Source of the DNA: Candidatus Omnitrophota bacterium | Lineage (GTDB): Bacteria; Omnitrophota; Gorgyraeia; 2-01-FULL-45-10 | Reading direction: 5' to 3' | Length of the DNA stretch: 5,292 nt | Assembly (NCBI GenBank): GCA_030691985.1 | Contig: JAUYDB010000168.1 | Coordinates: 1-5,292, forward strand | Shown: piece by piece, positions 1 to 5,290 of the stretch | Numbering within the stretch: the stretch's first letter is position 1 | Layout: the number at the start of each line of letters is the position of its first letter | The notes under the pieces: generated by a model | Database searches by the model: none | What the model was told of the DNA's origin: nothing | What the model saw: only the letters and a program-made list of their open reading frames with translations | Translations under genes and position numbers: made by a program

Positions 1-1106
1 GTTATAATCGCAAGGGATAGGAATGAAGGAAATACGTAGGTCGGCAGTTTAGTGGACGACGCGGTAAAGAAGATGAATATTACGAAAAACCATATCAGGA
101 TGAAGAGTAGAGAGAAGCCGTCATTGCGAGGGAGCTCCGAAGGAGCGACCGAAGCAATCTCTTTATAGAAGAGAGATTGCTTCGGGCTTCGCCCTCGCAA
201 TGACGAGCTGAGAACTTCTGGTAATTGAGCTGTTGCTTTTTGAACTTTTTTAAACGCGTGCCAGAGGCCGAACGGCAGGAATACGCTCCACGGAAAATAT
301 CCTCCCAGGATTATCGGGATATTGTAATAAATCTGGGACCCTATCTTGTGTTCCGACTCCATAAACCGCGTGACATTATGAAATCCAAAGAATACGTCTA
401 TGAACTCTTTACCGTGCAGCTTATATATTAATAAATACCACGGCGCCACGACAGCCAGAAAGGCCAGCGCGCACCAGAATAACGGTATCTTCTTCAAAAT
501 TTTAAACCCCTTTAGAAACGCCAAATATATGGTTATTACCGCGAGCGGCAAAACCAAAAAAACCGGTCCTTTGGTCAGCGTCGCGAACCCAAAAGCGGCT
601 GATGATAAGACATAAAAGCGAGCCTTATCCTTCAGATGGCCGCACAGGAAGAAAAGCGCGCCGCACAGCAGGAAGGTAAATAAGACCATGTCGGTTACGC
701 ATGCCCGTGACAGGATGACATATTCCACATTCGTCGCCAGCATCAGACAGGCGAGAAAACCCGTCCTGGGATTAAAAATAATGCTGCCGAGAAGATACAT
801 GGCAAGAACGCCGATAAGCGCGAATACCGCCGATGGAAATCTTGCGGCGAATTCGTTTACGCCGAATATCCGGTAAGACAGCTCGACGAGCCAGTAGAAG
901 AATACCGGTTTTTCGAACTGGGGGCGGCCGTAAAGATATGGGGTGGCCCATTCTCCCCTGTCAAGCATCTCTTTCGCGGTTTGGGCGTAGAATGTCTCGT
1001 CCGGATCCGTCAATGCCATGCCGCCCAGGCGAAAGAAGAACAGATACCCGCATAACAGGATAATTATTAATATTGGAAGAAGAGGCCTTTCCAGAATCTT
1101 ATCCAT
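1..1106 (-). CDS. ArnT/PMT-type membrane glycosyltransferase (GT39/GT83), 3' end outside window
   Basis: The frame is open from an ATG at 1106 to the window edge: 368 codons with no stop, so the C-terminus is missing. Members of this family are multi-pass inner-membrane enzymes that move a sugar from a polyprenyl-phosphate donor to lipid or protein acceptors on the outer face. Visible motifs in order: an N-terminal hydrophobic helix (about 8-26); DPDETFYAQ (34-42) with the acidic pair expected at the active site; FEKPVFFYW (64-72), the usual KPPxxYW; SRACVTDM (133-140); LTKGPV (177-182); HNVTRF (243-248); FPWS (271-274); and SSTKLPTYVFP (350-360), the most diagnostic. Hydrophobic segments fill the gaps. 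The ATG overlaps the end of pabC by 8 bases and has AAGGGA 8 bases upstream (1115-1120), which suggests translational coupling. Residues about 301-330 are encoded by an inserted palindromic repeat. The family is clear; the acceptor substrate is unknown. Confidence 0.88.
   Translation of the reverse strand, partial: MDKILERPLLPILIIILLCGYLFFFRLGGMALTDPDETFYAQTAKEMLDRGEWATPYLYGRPQFEKPVFFYWLVELSYRIFGVNEFAARFPSAVFALIGVLAMYLLGSIIFNPRTGFLACLMLATNVEYVILSRACVTDMVLFTFLLCGALFFLCGHLKDKARFYVLSSAAFGFATLTKGPVFLVLPLAVITIYLAFLKGFKILKKIPLFWCALAFLAVVAPWYLLIYKLHGKEFIDVFFGFHNVTRFMESEHKIGSQIYYNIPIILGGYFPWSVFLPFGLWHAFKKVQKATAQLPEVLSSSLRGRSPKQSLFYKEIASVAPSELPRNDGFSLLFILIWFFVIFIFFTASSTKLPTYVFPSFLSLAII
119..205. repeat. 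87-bp palindromic interspersed element inserted in frame in the glycosyltransferase gene
   Basis: The ends are perfect 14-bp inverted arms: CGTCATTGCGAGGG at 119-132 and CCCTCGCAATGACG at 192-205. Inside are three more hairpins: GCTCC/GGAGC (134-138 with 142-146), a 13-bp perfect stem (150-162 with 172-184, 9-base loop) and GGGC/GCCC (184-187 with 191-194, competing with neighbouring stems). The whole can fold as a cloverleaf-like cruciform. The CGTCATTGCGAG...GAAGCAATCTC wording resembles dispersed repeats I recall from several bacterial genomes; only this copy is in the window, so that is memory, not shown here. Its length is 29 codons and it has no stop in the host gene's frame. Confidence 0.85.
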
Positions 1107-1971
1107 CAAGCGATTCCCTTATGACCTGTTTTTGATATGAGATATGGATCAGTTTCGTAAGGCTTCCGGGCCTGCCCGAACCGATCTTTGCGGAATCCAC
1201 TTTTGTAACGGGCAGAACCTCGGCAAGGGAATTTGTGAGAAAAACTTCGTCAGCGCTTATCATCTCTTTATATGAAACCGCCTTCTCTCTTACTTTCAAC
1301 TTTAAGGCTTTCGCTATTTCAATAACCACGCCTCTGGTAATGCCGGGCAGTATGCCGCTGTCAAGGCCGGGGGTAATGACGGTATTTTTCTTCGTCAGAA
1401 ATATATTGCTCGTCGCGGCCTCGGCTATCCGGCCTTTCGTATTCATAAGGATGGCTTCGTCGAAACCATCTGCTTGCGCGGAAAGCCGCGCGAGTATGTG
1501 GTTTAAAAAACTGAGCGACTTTATACGCGAAAGCGGCGAATATTCGTTCTGCCTTAAGCCGGCGACCCTGGCGCTAAGGCCGCGTTTTCGCATCCGTTCG
1601 GTGTAGTCTTCGAATTTTTTCGACATTATAACTACGGTCGGCAGCATTGGCCCTCTCTTAAAAAGGCCGACGATACCTTTCCCCCTTGTTATCTGAAGGC
1701 GTATATACGCGCCGTTAAGGGCGTTCGCCTCAAGGCATCCGTAGATGGCGTCCTTAAGGCATCGCTTCCCGTAGGGGGGGCGCATCTTAATCATCTCTAG
1801 CGAGGCGAAAAGGCGCGAGAGGTGCGCGTCTAAGCGGAAGACCCTTCCGGCATAGCAACGCATCGTCTCGAATACGCCGTCGCCGTAGAGAAATCCCCTG
1901 TCGAAGACGGATACCTTGGCGTCTTTCGTATCCACGAGCCTGCCGTTCATCCATATCTTCATGTTTTTCAT
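1099..1971 (-). CDS. pabC: Aminodeoxychorismate lyase (PabC), class IV PLP aminotransferase fold
   Basis: This 290-residue protein has the full-length fold-type IV PLP enzyme pattern. PabC cleaves 4-amino-4-deoxychorismate to p-aminobenzoate and pyruvate, the second step of the pABA branch of folate synthesis, in the cytoplasm. Visible motifs: DRGFLYGDGVFET (24-36); the PLP Schiff-base lysine, most likely K151 in SRIKSLSFLNHIL; DEAILMNTKGRIAEAATSN (171-189) with the conserved glutamate E184; the phosphate-binding loop ILPGITRG (207-214); and DEVFLTNSLAEVLPVT (241-256). The TNSxxxVxPV form of the last motif fits PabC better than the branched-chain (IlvE) or D-alanine aminotransferases, and pabB in the same transcription unit supports this. 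Family assignment is firm; the exact reaction is inferred. The start is not marked by a close ribosome site: GAAAGGAG (1993-2000) lies 21 bases upstream, beside repeat DNA. M4 (1962) is an alternative start. Confidence 0.85.
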   Translation of the reverse strand: MKNMKIWMNGRLVDTKDAKVSVFDRGFLYGDGVFETMRCYAGRVFRLDAHLSRLFASLEMIKMRPPYGKRCLKDAIYGCLEANALNGAYIRLQITRGKGIVGLFKRGPMLPTVVIMSKKFEDYTERMRKRGLSARVAGLRQNEYSPLSRIKSLSFLNHILARLSAQADGFDEAILMNTKGRIAEAATSNIFLTKKNTVITPGLDSGILPGITRGVVIEIAKALKLKVREKAVSYKEMISADEVFLTNSLAEVLPVTKVDSAKIGSGRPGSLTKLIHISYQKQVIRESLDG

Positions 1972-1999
1972 ATATCGTTTACCGACTGGCTGCTCCTTT

Positions 2000-2036
2000 C
2001 CCTCACTATTGCCTTCTCCACATTGGGGCGAGGGGG
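2000..2036 (+). repeat. Decayed REP-like unit (B type)
   Basis: CCCTCAC, TTGCC, TCTCC, GGGG and GAGGG blocks occur in the same order and nearly the same spacing as in the intact unit at 2478-2519. Several substitutions and one missing base break the hairpin. With the inverted unit at 2062-2101 it forms a REPIN-like pair with tails facing inward, separated by about 25 bases. It abuts the GGAG-containing sequence upstream of pabC. Confidence 0.6.
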
Positions 2037-2061
2037 TTTTCGTGGATTCGCTTTAAACTAC

Positions 2062-2101
2062 AATTTCCTCTCCCCTCCGGGGAGAGGATTAAGGTGAGGG
2101 G
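2062..2101 (-). repeat. REP-like palindromic unit (A type)
   Basis: On the + strand it reads AATTT, then a 9-bp perfect stem CCTCTCCCC/GGGGAGAGG (2067-2075 with 2079-2087, 3-base loop), then ATTAA and GGTGAGGGG. Its reverse complement matches the left half of the pair at 5201-5290, including the CACCTTAATCC spacer that separates A from B units. It supplies the last residues (PSP) and the TAA stop of the DUF559 gene. It has no T-run typical of an intrinsic terminator. Confidence 0.85.
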
Positions 2102-2451
2102 GCAATATCCCGTTCCAACTCTCTGCGTATGACATCATAAACCCCCTCAATATCATTTAGTACATCCGAATCGCTAAATCTCATTATCCTGATGCCATAC
2201 TTAGCTAACGTCTTTGTCCTCGCTTCGTCTTGTGTTACGCTTTTGGCGTCATAATGCTGTCCGCCATCGGCCTCAATGCCAAACTTGTGTTCCGGAGAGT
2301 AGAAATCTATTATGTATCTACCGAATGGAAATTGTCTTCTGAACTTTACCCCATATAACTGACGATTACGTAATATCGACCAAAGCTTACGTTCGGAATC
2401 CGTTTGATTCTCTCGTAGTCTTCTAGACTTTTCTACGTTGTTTCGTTTCAT
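2089..2451 (-). CDS. DUF559 protein, Vsr/PD-(D/E)XK-like endonuclease fold
   Basis: This 120-residue protein matches the small DUF559 family, predicted nucleases related to very-short-patch-repair endonuclease; their biological role is unsettled. In order it shows a basic N-terminus with TDSERKLWSILRNRQL (17-32), GVKFRRQFPFGRYIIDFYSPE (34-54, where D49 is the likely first metal ligand), GIEADGGQHYD (58-68, with E60-x-D62 and H66 as the core catalytic pattern) and IRIMRFSDSDVLNDIEGV (87-104), the conserved C-terminal strand and helix. All expected acidic residues are present, so it looks intact. The ATG overlaps the pabB stop in an ATGA junction, so translation is probably coupled to pabB. The stop codon and last three residues lie in a REP unit. 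The gene is visibly more A+T-rich than its neighbours. It has no evident role in folate synthesis and is more likely cargo of, or partner to, the flanking repeats. Confidence 0.88.
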   Translation of the reverse strand: MKRNNVEKSRRLRENQTDSERKLWSILRNRQLYGVKFRRQFPFGRYIIDFYSPEHKFGIEADGGQHYDAKSVTQDEARTKTLAKYGIRIMRFSDSDVLNDIEGVYDVIRRELERDIAPSP

Positions 2452-3992
2452 TCTTCTCGCGTTGGACCTAACGCCATCCCCTCACCCTTGCCCTCTCCCC
2501 TAAAGGGGAGAGGGAATTTGGAACAACTACTTCCCATTACCCTGGCACTCCCCCCCAGCGCCAGCATCAGGCCCTTTGCTTTGTCAAGCGTCTCCTCATA
2601 CTCTTTTTCAGGATCGGAATCCGCCACTATGCCGCCGCCTACCTGAAAATACGCCGTCCTGCCCTTTATTATAAATGTCCTTATGACTATCGAGGTGTCC
2701 ATGCCGCCGTCAAAAGATATGTAACCTATGGCGCCGGTATACACAGACCGCCTGACCGGCTCAAGCTCGTCGATTATTTCCATTGCCCGTATCTTCGGCG
2801 CGCCTGTTATGGAACCGCCGGGGAAGGCCGCCAAAAAGCAGTCTATGGGATCGATCCCTTTCTTAAGCCTTCCCGCGACCGTTGAAACAAGGTGAAATAC
2901 GTTGGCGTATTTCTCGAGGATAACGGACTCGACCACCCTTACGGAATCGTATCTGCAGATCCGCCCCAGGTCGTTCCTCTCAAGGTCAACTATCATGATA
3001 TGCTCGGCCCTGTCCTTCGGGCTGGCGATAAGCTCCTTTTCCATAAGCAAATCGTCCAGGGCGTCTTTGCCGCGGGGACGCGTGCCCTTTATGGGCCTGG
3101 TCTCGACATAATCTCTCTTTTTAAGCAGGAATCTCTCCGGCGAGGAGCTTGCGATAACCGCGTCTTTAAAATCAAGATATGCCGAAAATGGCGCCGGGCT
3201 AAGCCTCCTCAGCCTCGAGTAAAGTTCAAACGGCGTCATGTCCAGCTCGGCCTCGAAACGCTGCGATAAATTCACCTGATATATGTCGCCTTTTCTGATA
3301 TAGTTTTTTGCCTTTTCCACCGCCTTCATGTATGAGGCGCCGGAGAAATTGGACTTTAGCCGCGGCGAAGGAATTTCCGCAAAACCTTTCTCGCCCGGTT
3401 CAGGCCCGCCGCTTCGCGGCGAGGTCTCGCCAAAGGCGGACCCGGCGCTTGAAAATAATCTATATTTAAATTCTTCTATCCTCTCTTTTTGCCGGCGGAT
3501 ATTTCTGACAGGATCTGTCTCGGGAAGGCCGGAGCTCGCGATATATCGCTTCCCGCTCAGGTTATCGCATATCACCACTGTGTCATAAAAACCCAGCGCC
3601 GAGTCCGGTATCCGCAAGTCATCGGCCGGATTATCCGGCAGGTCCTCGACAAAATTCTTCAGTCCGTATCCAAAATATCCGACCGCGCCGCATGTAAAAG
3701 GAAGGCCCTCGCGATTACGGACAACCGCGTACCTTTTCAAAATTGACTTTAAGGCAAGGAACGGGTTGGCGTTAAAATTTTCCGTTCTGCCGTCCGGCCA
3801 TTCAAGCGCTATGTCATCCTGCCTGCATTTGAATACGAGGAACGGATCGCAGCCCAAAAAAGAAAATCGGCCCAGTCTCTGACAGCCGCACGCGCTGTCG
3901 AGGAAGAAGCTGTACGGACGGTCTTTTATTGTTTCGAATATTATTTCTGCGCAAAGTTCGGCGGATATCTCTTCAATAACAGGCGTGATCAT
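2448..3992 (-). CDS. pabB: Aminodeoxychorismate synthase component I (PabB)
   Basis: This 514-residue protein of the chorismate-utilising family converts chorismate plus ammonia to 4-amino-4-deoxychorismate, the first step of pABA synthesis. It normally works with a PabA glutaminase, which is not encoded in this window. The N-terminal domain (about 1-180) has LDSACG (31-36) and GRFSFLGCDP (41-50), equivalent to the tryptophan-pocket segments of TrpE/PabB. The catalytic domain (about 217-481) has GDIYQVNLSQRF (235-246), PIKGTRPR (300-307), DLERNDLGR (336-344), FPGGSITGAPK (390-400), GYISFDGGMDTSIVIRT (423-439) and GGGIVADSDPEKEYEET (452-468). Lysine in PIKGT marks PabB; anthranilate synthase has PIAGT. 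Two oddities: a long Gly/Pro-rich linker (182-212) whose DNA contains hairpins, and a tail beyond about 481 in which residues 492-505 are read from a REP repeat. The ATG at 3992 lies 26 bases after hycI, with a purine-rich GGGGGAG stretch upstream. No aminodeoxychorismate lyase domain is fused; pabC is separate. Confidence 0.92.
   Translation of the reverse strand: MITPVIEEISAELCAEIIFETIKDRPYSFFLDSACGCQRLGRFSFLGCDPFLVFKCRQDDIALEWPDGRTENFNANPFLALKSILKRYAVVRNREGLPFTCGAVGYFGYGLKNFVEDLPDNPADDLRIPDSALGFYDTVVICDNLSGKRYIASSGLPETDPVRNIRRQKERIEEFKYRLFSSAGSAFGETSPRSGGPEPGEKGFAEIPSPRLKSNFSGASYMKAVEKAKNYIRKGDIYQVNLSQRFEAELDMTPFELYSRLRRLSPAPFSAYLDFKDAVIASSSPERFLLKKRDYVETRPIKGTRPRGKDALDDLLMEKELIASPKDRAEHIMIVDLERNDLGRICRYDSVRVVESVILEKYANVFHLVSTVAGRLKKGIDPIDCFLAAFPGGSITGAPKIRAMEIIDELEPVRRSVYTGAIGYISFDGGMDTSIVIRTFIIKGRTAYFQVGGGIVADSDPEKEYEETLDKAKGLMLALGGSARVMGSSCSKFPLPFRGEGKGEGMALGPTREE
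2478..2519 (+). repeat. REP-like palindromic unit (B type) inside the 3' end of pabB
   Basis: It has a CCCCTCACC head, then CTTG, then a 10-bp perfect stem CCCTCTCCCC/GGGGAGAGGG (2491-2500 with 2505-2514, loop TAAA), then AATTT. Positions 2478-2518 are identical over 41 bases to the reverse complement of 5250-5290. It is translated on the minus strand as residues 492-505 of PabB (KFPLPFRGEGKGEG). Confidence 0.92.
3407..3438. repeat. Two adjacent hairpins in the PabB linker, possible decayed palindromic insert
   Basis: CGCCGC/GCGGCG (3407-3412 with 3416-3421, loop TTC) is followed within 6 bases by CGCC/GGCG (3428-3431 with 3435-3438, loop AAA). They encode part of the GETSPRSGGPEPG linker between the two PabB domains, where homologues tolerate length change. 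There is no second copy in the window, so repeat status is a guess based on the paired-hairpin layout. Confidence 0.3.
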
Positions 3993-4018
3993 ATGATAAA
4001 ACTCTTCTCCCCCGCTAT

Positions 4019-4531
4019 TCAGGCAAGGGCCTCTGAGAAGGCGTCGGCTAATACACGAAGGCCGGCCAGAACGTCTTCGCTCAGGGGCTCTCCAAGCGCG
4101 GTTGTCTTAGGCTGGACCGTAACCACAAAGATATTCAGGTTATCCTTGCCGGTTCTTAAAAGGTCTGTGAACAGCCTCGGCGAAGGGTTGTGTGTCGAAA
4201 AACCGACATTAGCGATATCTTCCAGCGCAAATACTTTCGCCTCTCCGGGCAAAAGCCCAAGGGAGGCGGCATCTATCAATATGACGGTATCGCAGGATGT
4301 CGCCAGTATCGGAAATATGTAATTTTCGGGAACCGTGCCGCAATCGAAGAGGCTCGCGTTCCTGATCTGTTTTGTCTTAAGAAGCTCTATAAACTTAGGG
4401 CCTAACCCATCGTCGCCGCGCAGGATATTGCCGATTCCGACTATCGCGACATGGCCATTTATCTTATCCCTGATAATTGACTTTAAATTTCGGATGCGGT
4501 CCGCCGGGGGCGGGCTTTCAGAATTTTTCAA
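4019..4531 (-). CDS. hycI: Hydrogenase maturation endopeptidase, HycI type (peptidase family M52)
   Basis: This 170-residue protein matches the proteases that remove the C-terminal extension of the [NiFe]-hydrogenase large subunit after nickel insertion, a cytoplasmic maturation step. Motifs: VGIGNILRGDDGLG (31-44) with D41 matching HycI D16; CGTVPEN (64-70), like the GSAPEN of E. coli HycI and pointing to the hydrogenase-3 subtype; VILIDAASLGLLPGE (83-97) with D87 matching D62; and FSTHNPSP (111-118) with H114 matching H90. All three nickel-sensing ligands are present. The protein is slightly longer than E. coli HycI, mainly from about 25 extra N-terminal residues. The start is a TTG that overlaps the upstream ferredoxin-like gene by 14 bases and is served by AAGGAAGG six bases away. 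No in-frame ATG lies before the first conserved strand. Its partner is expected to be a group 4 hydrogenase large subunit encoded outside the window. Confidence 0.9.
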   Translation of the reverse strand: MKNSESPPPADRIRNLKSIIRDKINGHVAIVGIGNILRGDDGLGPKFIELLKTKQIRNASLFDCGTVPENYIFPILATSCDTVILIDAASLGLLPGEAKVFALEDIANVGFSTHNPSPRLFTDLLRTGKDNLNIFVVTVQPKTTALGEPLSEDVLAGLRVLADAFSEALA

Positions 4532-5138
4532 TAGTGGCCTTCCTTCTGCACTTCGCGCAAAGTATCTTAACCCTGTCCGACCTCAGGACACGGTCTTTCG
4601 CGGCCTGTATCACGTCTTCACAAAACCCCATGCCTTTCAAAGAGGACGCAAACAGGGTGGGATTGGAGAACGCTAAGGGCCCCAGCCTTTTCGCTGCCCA
4701 CTCTAAGTGCGCCTTCGCGGTTATGATCGCGCCGCAGGCCTCACAAAGCGCCAGTTCTTTTTCGTCGGTGGCGGCCGTCATTGCGGCCCTGTCGAAGCCG
4801 GCAAGGTCAAATTCCGCAGTGTGTTTTATGCCCGGAGGCGTGTCGTCCCTCGTCGTGCATAAAGCGCTGCATTGTCCGCAGTAATGGCACTCGTCGAGAT
4901 GCAGAATCATCTTCCTCGTTGCTCTGCCTTCGATAATGACGTCCCTGGCTTCTATCGCCCTGGCAGGGCACACCAAAGAGCAGGCGGCGCAGGCGACACA
5001 GCCTTCGTTAGAGTATTCGGGCTTGCCGCGAAACCTCTTCGCCGGCCTATGCGCCTCATAGGGAAACCCGGAAGTGTAAGGGCCTTTCAGCAAAGCCGTT
5101 ATCGCCTCTTTCAGCTCTCTCAGCTTAGGATATTTCAT
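4518..5138 (-). CDS. HycF/EchF-like two-[4Fe-4S] electron-transfer subunit of a group 4 [NiFe]-hydrogenase
   Basis: With the ATG at 5138 the product has 206 residues. It resembles HycF of formate hydrogenlyase, which carries electrons between iron-sulfur partners on the cytoplasmic face of the membrane complex. Evidence in order: N-terminal LRELKEAITALLKGP helix (7-20); FRGKPE (36-41), shared with HycF; first cluster motif CVACAACSLVCP (47-58); second cluster motif CHYCGQCSALC (84-94), followed by threonine rather than the usual proline; then LCEACG (131-136) and ILCAKC (192-197), two CxxC pairs matching the cysteine-rich C-terminal part of HycF and possibly binding a metal. HycI directly downstream agrees with this role. 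The frame extends upstream to a TTG at 5186, but the ATG gives the N-terminus usual for the family and has GGAG and AGAGG just upstream. A generic ferredoxin-type subunit of another complex is the alternative. Confidence 0.78.
   Translation of the reverse strand: MKYPKLRELKEAITALLKGPYTSGFPYEAHRPAKRFRGKPEYSNEGCVACAACSLVCPARAIEARDVIIEGRATRKMILHLDECHYCGQCSALCTTRDDTPPGIKHTAEFDLAGFDRAAMTAATDEKELALCEACGAIITAKAHLEWAAKRLGPLAFSNPTLFASSLKGMGFCEDVIQAAKDRVLRSDRVKILCAKCRRKATIEKF
4538..4545 (-). promoter_or_regulatory. Ribosome binding site deciding the TTG start of hycI
   Basis: On the minus strand AAGGAAGG ends 6 bases before the TTG at 4531. It lies inside the 3' end of the upstream iron-sulfur gene, so the two genes are probably translationally coupled. 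The absence of any other close start makes this the deciding signal. Confidence 0.65.
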
Positions 5139-5200
5139 CTCTCCAACGCCTCTAGAAAATAGGGGGACATAATCATAGCTGTCCAAATTGGCGCAATTTC

Positions 5201-5290
5201 CCCCTCACCTTAATCCTCTCCCCCTTCGGGGGAGAGGAAATTATGAGGGAATTCCCTCTCCCCTTTAGGGGAGAGGGCAAGGGTGAGGGG
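5201..5290. repeat. REPIN-like inverted pair of REP units (A then inverted B)
   Basis: This 90-bp element runs from CCCCTCACC (5201-5209) to GGTGAGGGG (5282-5290). Inside are two perfect 10-bp hairpins: CCTCTCCCCC/GGGGGAGAGG (5215-5224 with 5228-5237) and CCCTCTCCCC/GGGGAGAGGG (5254-5263 with 5268-5277), separated by a 16-base A+T-rich centre. The right half is identical over 41 bases to the inverted unit at 2478-2518; the left half is of the type at 2062-2101. It lies just upstream of the HycF-like gene and could affect mRNA processing within the unit. No terminator T-run follows the stems. Confidence 0.92.

Larger units (their letters stand above)
2000..2519 (-). mobile_element. Putative REP-flanked DUF559 cassette between pabB and pabC
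   Basis: A small nuclease-like gene is bounded on both sides by units of the same palindromic family, with CCCCTCACC heads pointing in toward the gene from each side. On the left is an inverted pair (decayed B, then A) and on the right a single intact B unit. The block separates two genes of one pathway that are otherwise in a tight transcription unit. It ends on one side just after the natural C-terminus of PabB (about residue 481-491) and on the other at the pabC leader. By hand count G+C is about 42% over 2161-2450, against about 52% in four 60-base samples of pabB. No target-site duplication was seen, and mobility is inferred. Confidence 0.45.

Noticed and set aside
119..205. Cloverleaf fold read as a tRNA or structured RNA gene
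   Set aside because: The arms are 14 bp, there is no T-loop or anticodon-arm pattern, and the sequence is inside a translated frame; a repeat explains it better.
225..1063. Four short plus-strand open frames
   Set aside because: They are antisense to the glycosyltransferase, which is open through the whole region with all family motifs in order.
1235..1606. Plus-strand open frame of 123 codons
   Set aside because: It lies wholly opposite pabC, whose full motif set is intact; the plus-strand product shows no family pattern.
1099..1971. Branched-chain or D-amino-acid aminotransferase
   Set aside because: Same fold, but the TNSLAEVLPVT motif and the pabB neighbour favour aminodeoxychorismate lyase; not fully excluded.
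2067..2087. Hairpin as an intrinsic terminator after the DUF559 gene
   Set aside because: No T-run follows on the minus strand, and the same hairpin occurs inside pabB coding sequence and in the 5201-5290 pair, so it is a repeat. Some effect on transcription or RNA stability is still possible.
2000..2519. CRISPR array or classical insertion sequence
   Set aside because: Units are palindromic and inverted without regular unique spacers, and there is no transposase, long terminal inverted repeat or target duplication.
2448..3992. Anthranilate synthase component I (TrpE)
   Set aside because: The diagnostic motif is PIKGT, not PIAGT, and a PabC-like gene is nearby.
4518..5186. Longer reading of the HycF-like gene from a TTG at 5186
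   Set aside because: The extra 16 residues do not resemble the family N-terminus, no ribosome site precedes the TTG, and the ATG at 5138 gives the expected start.
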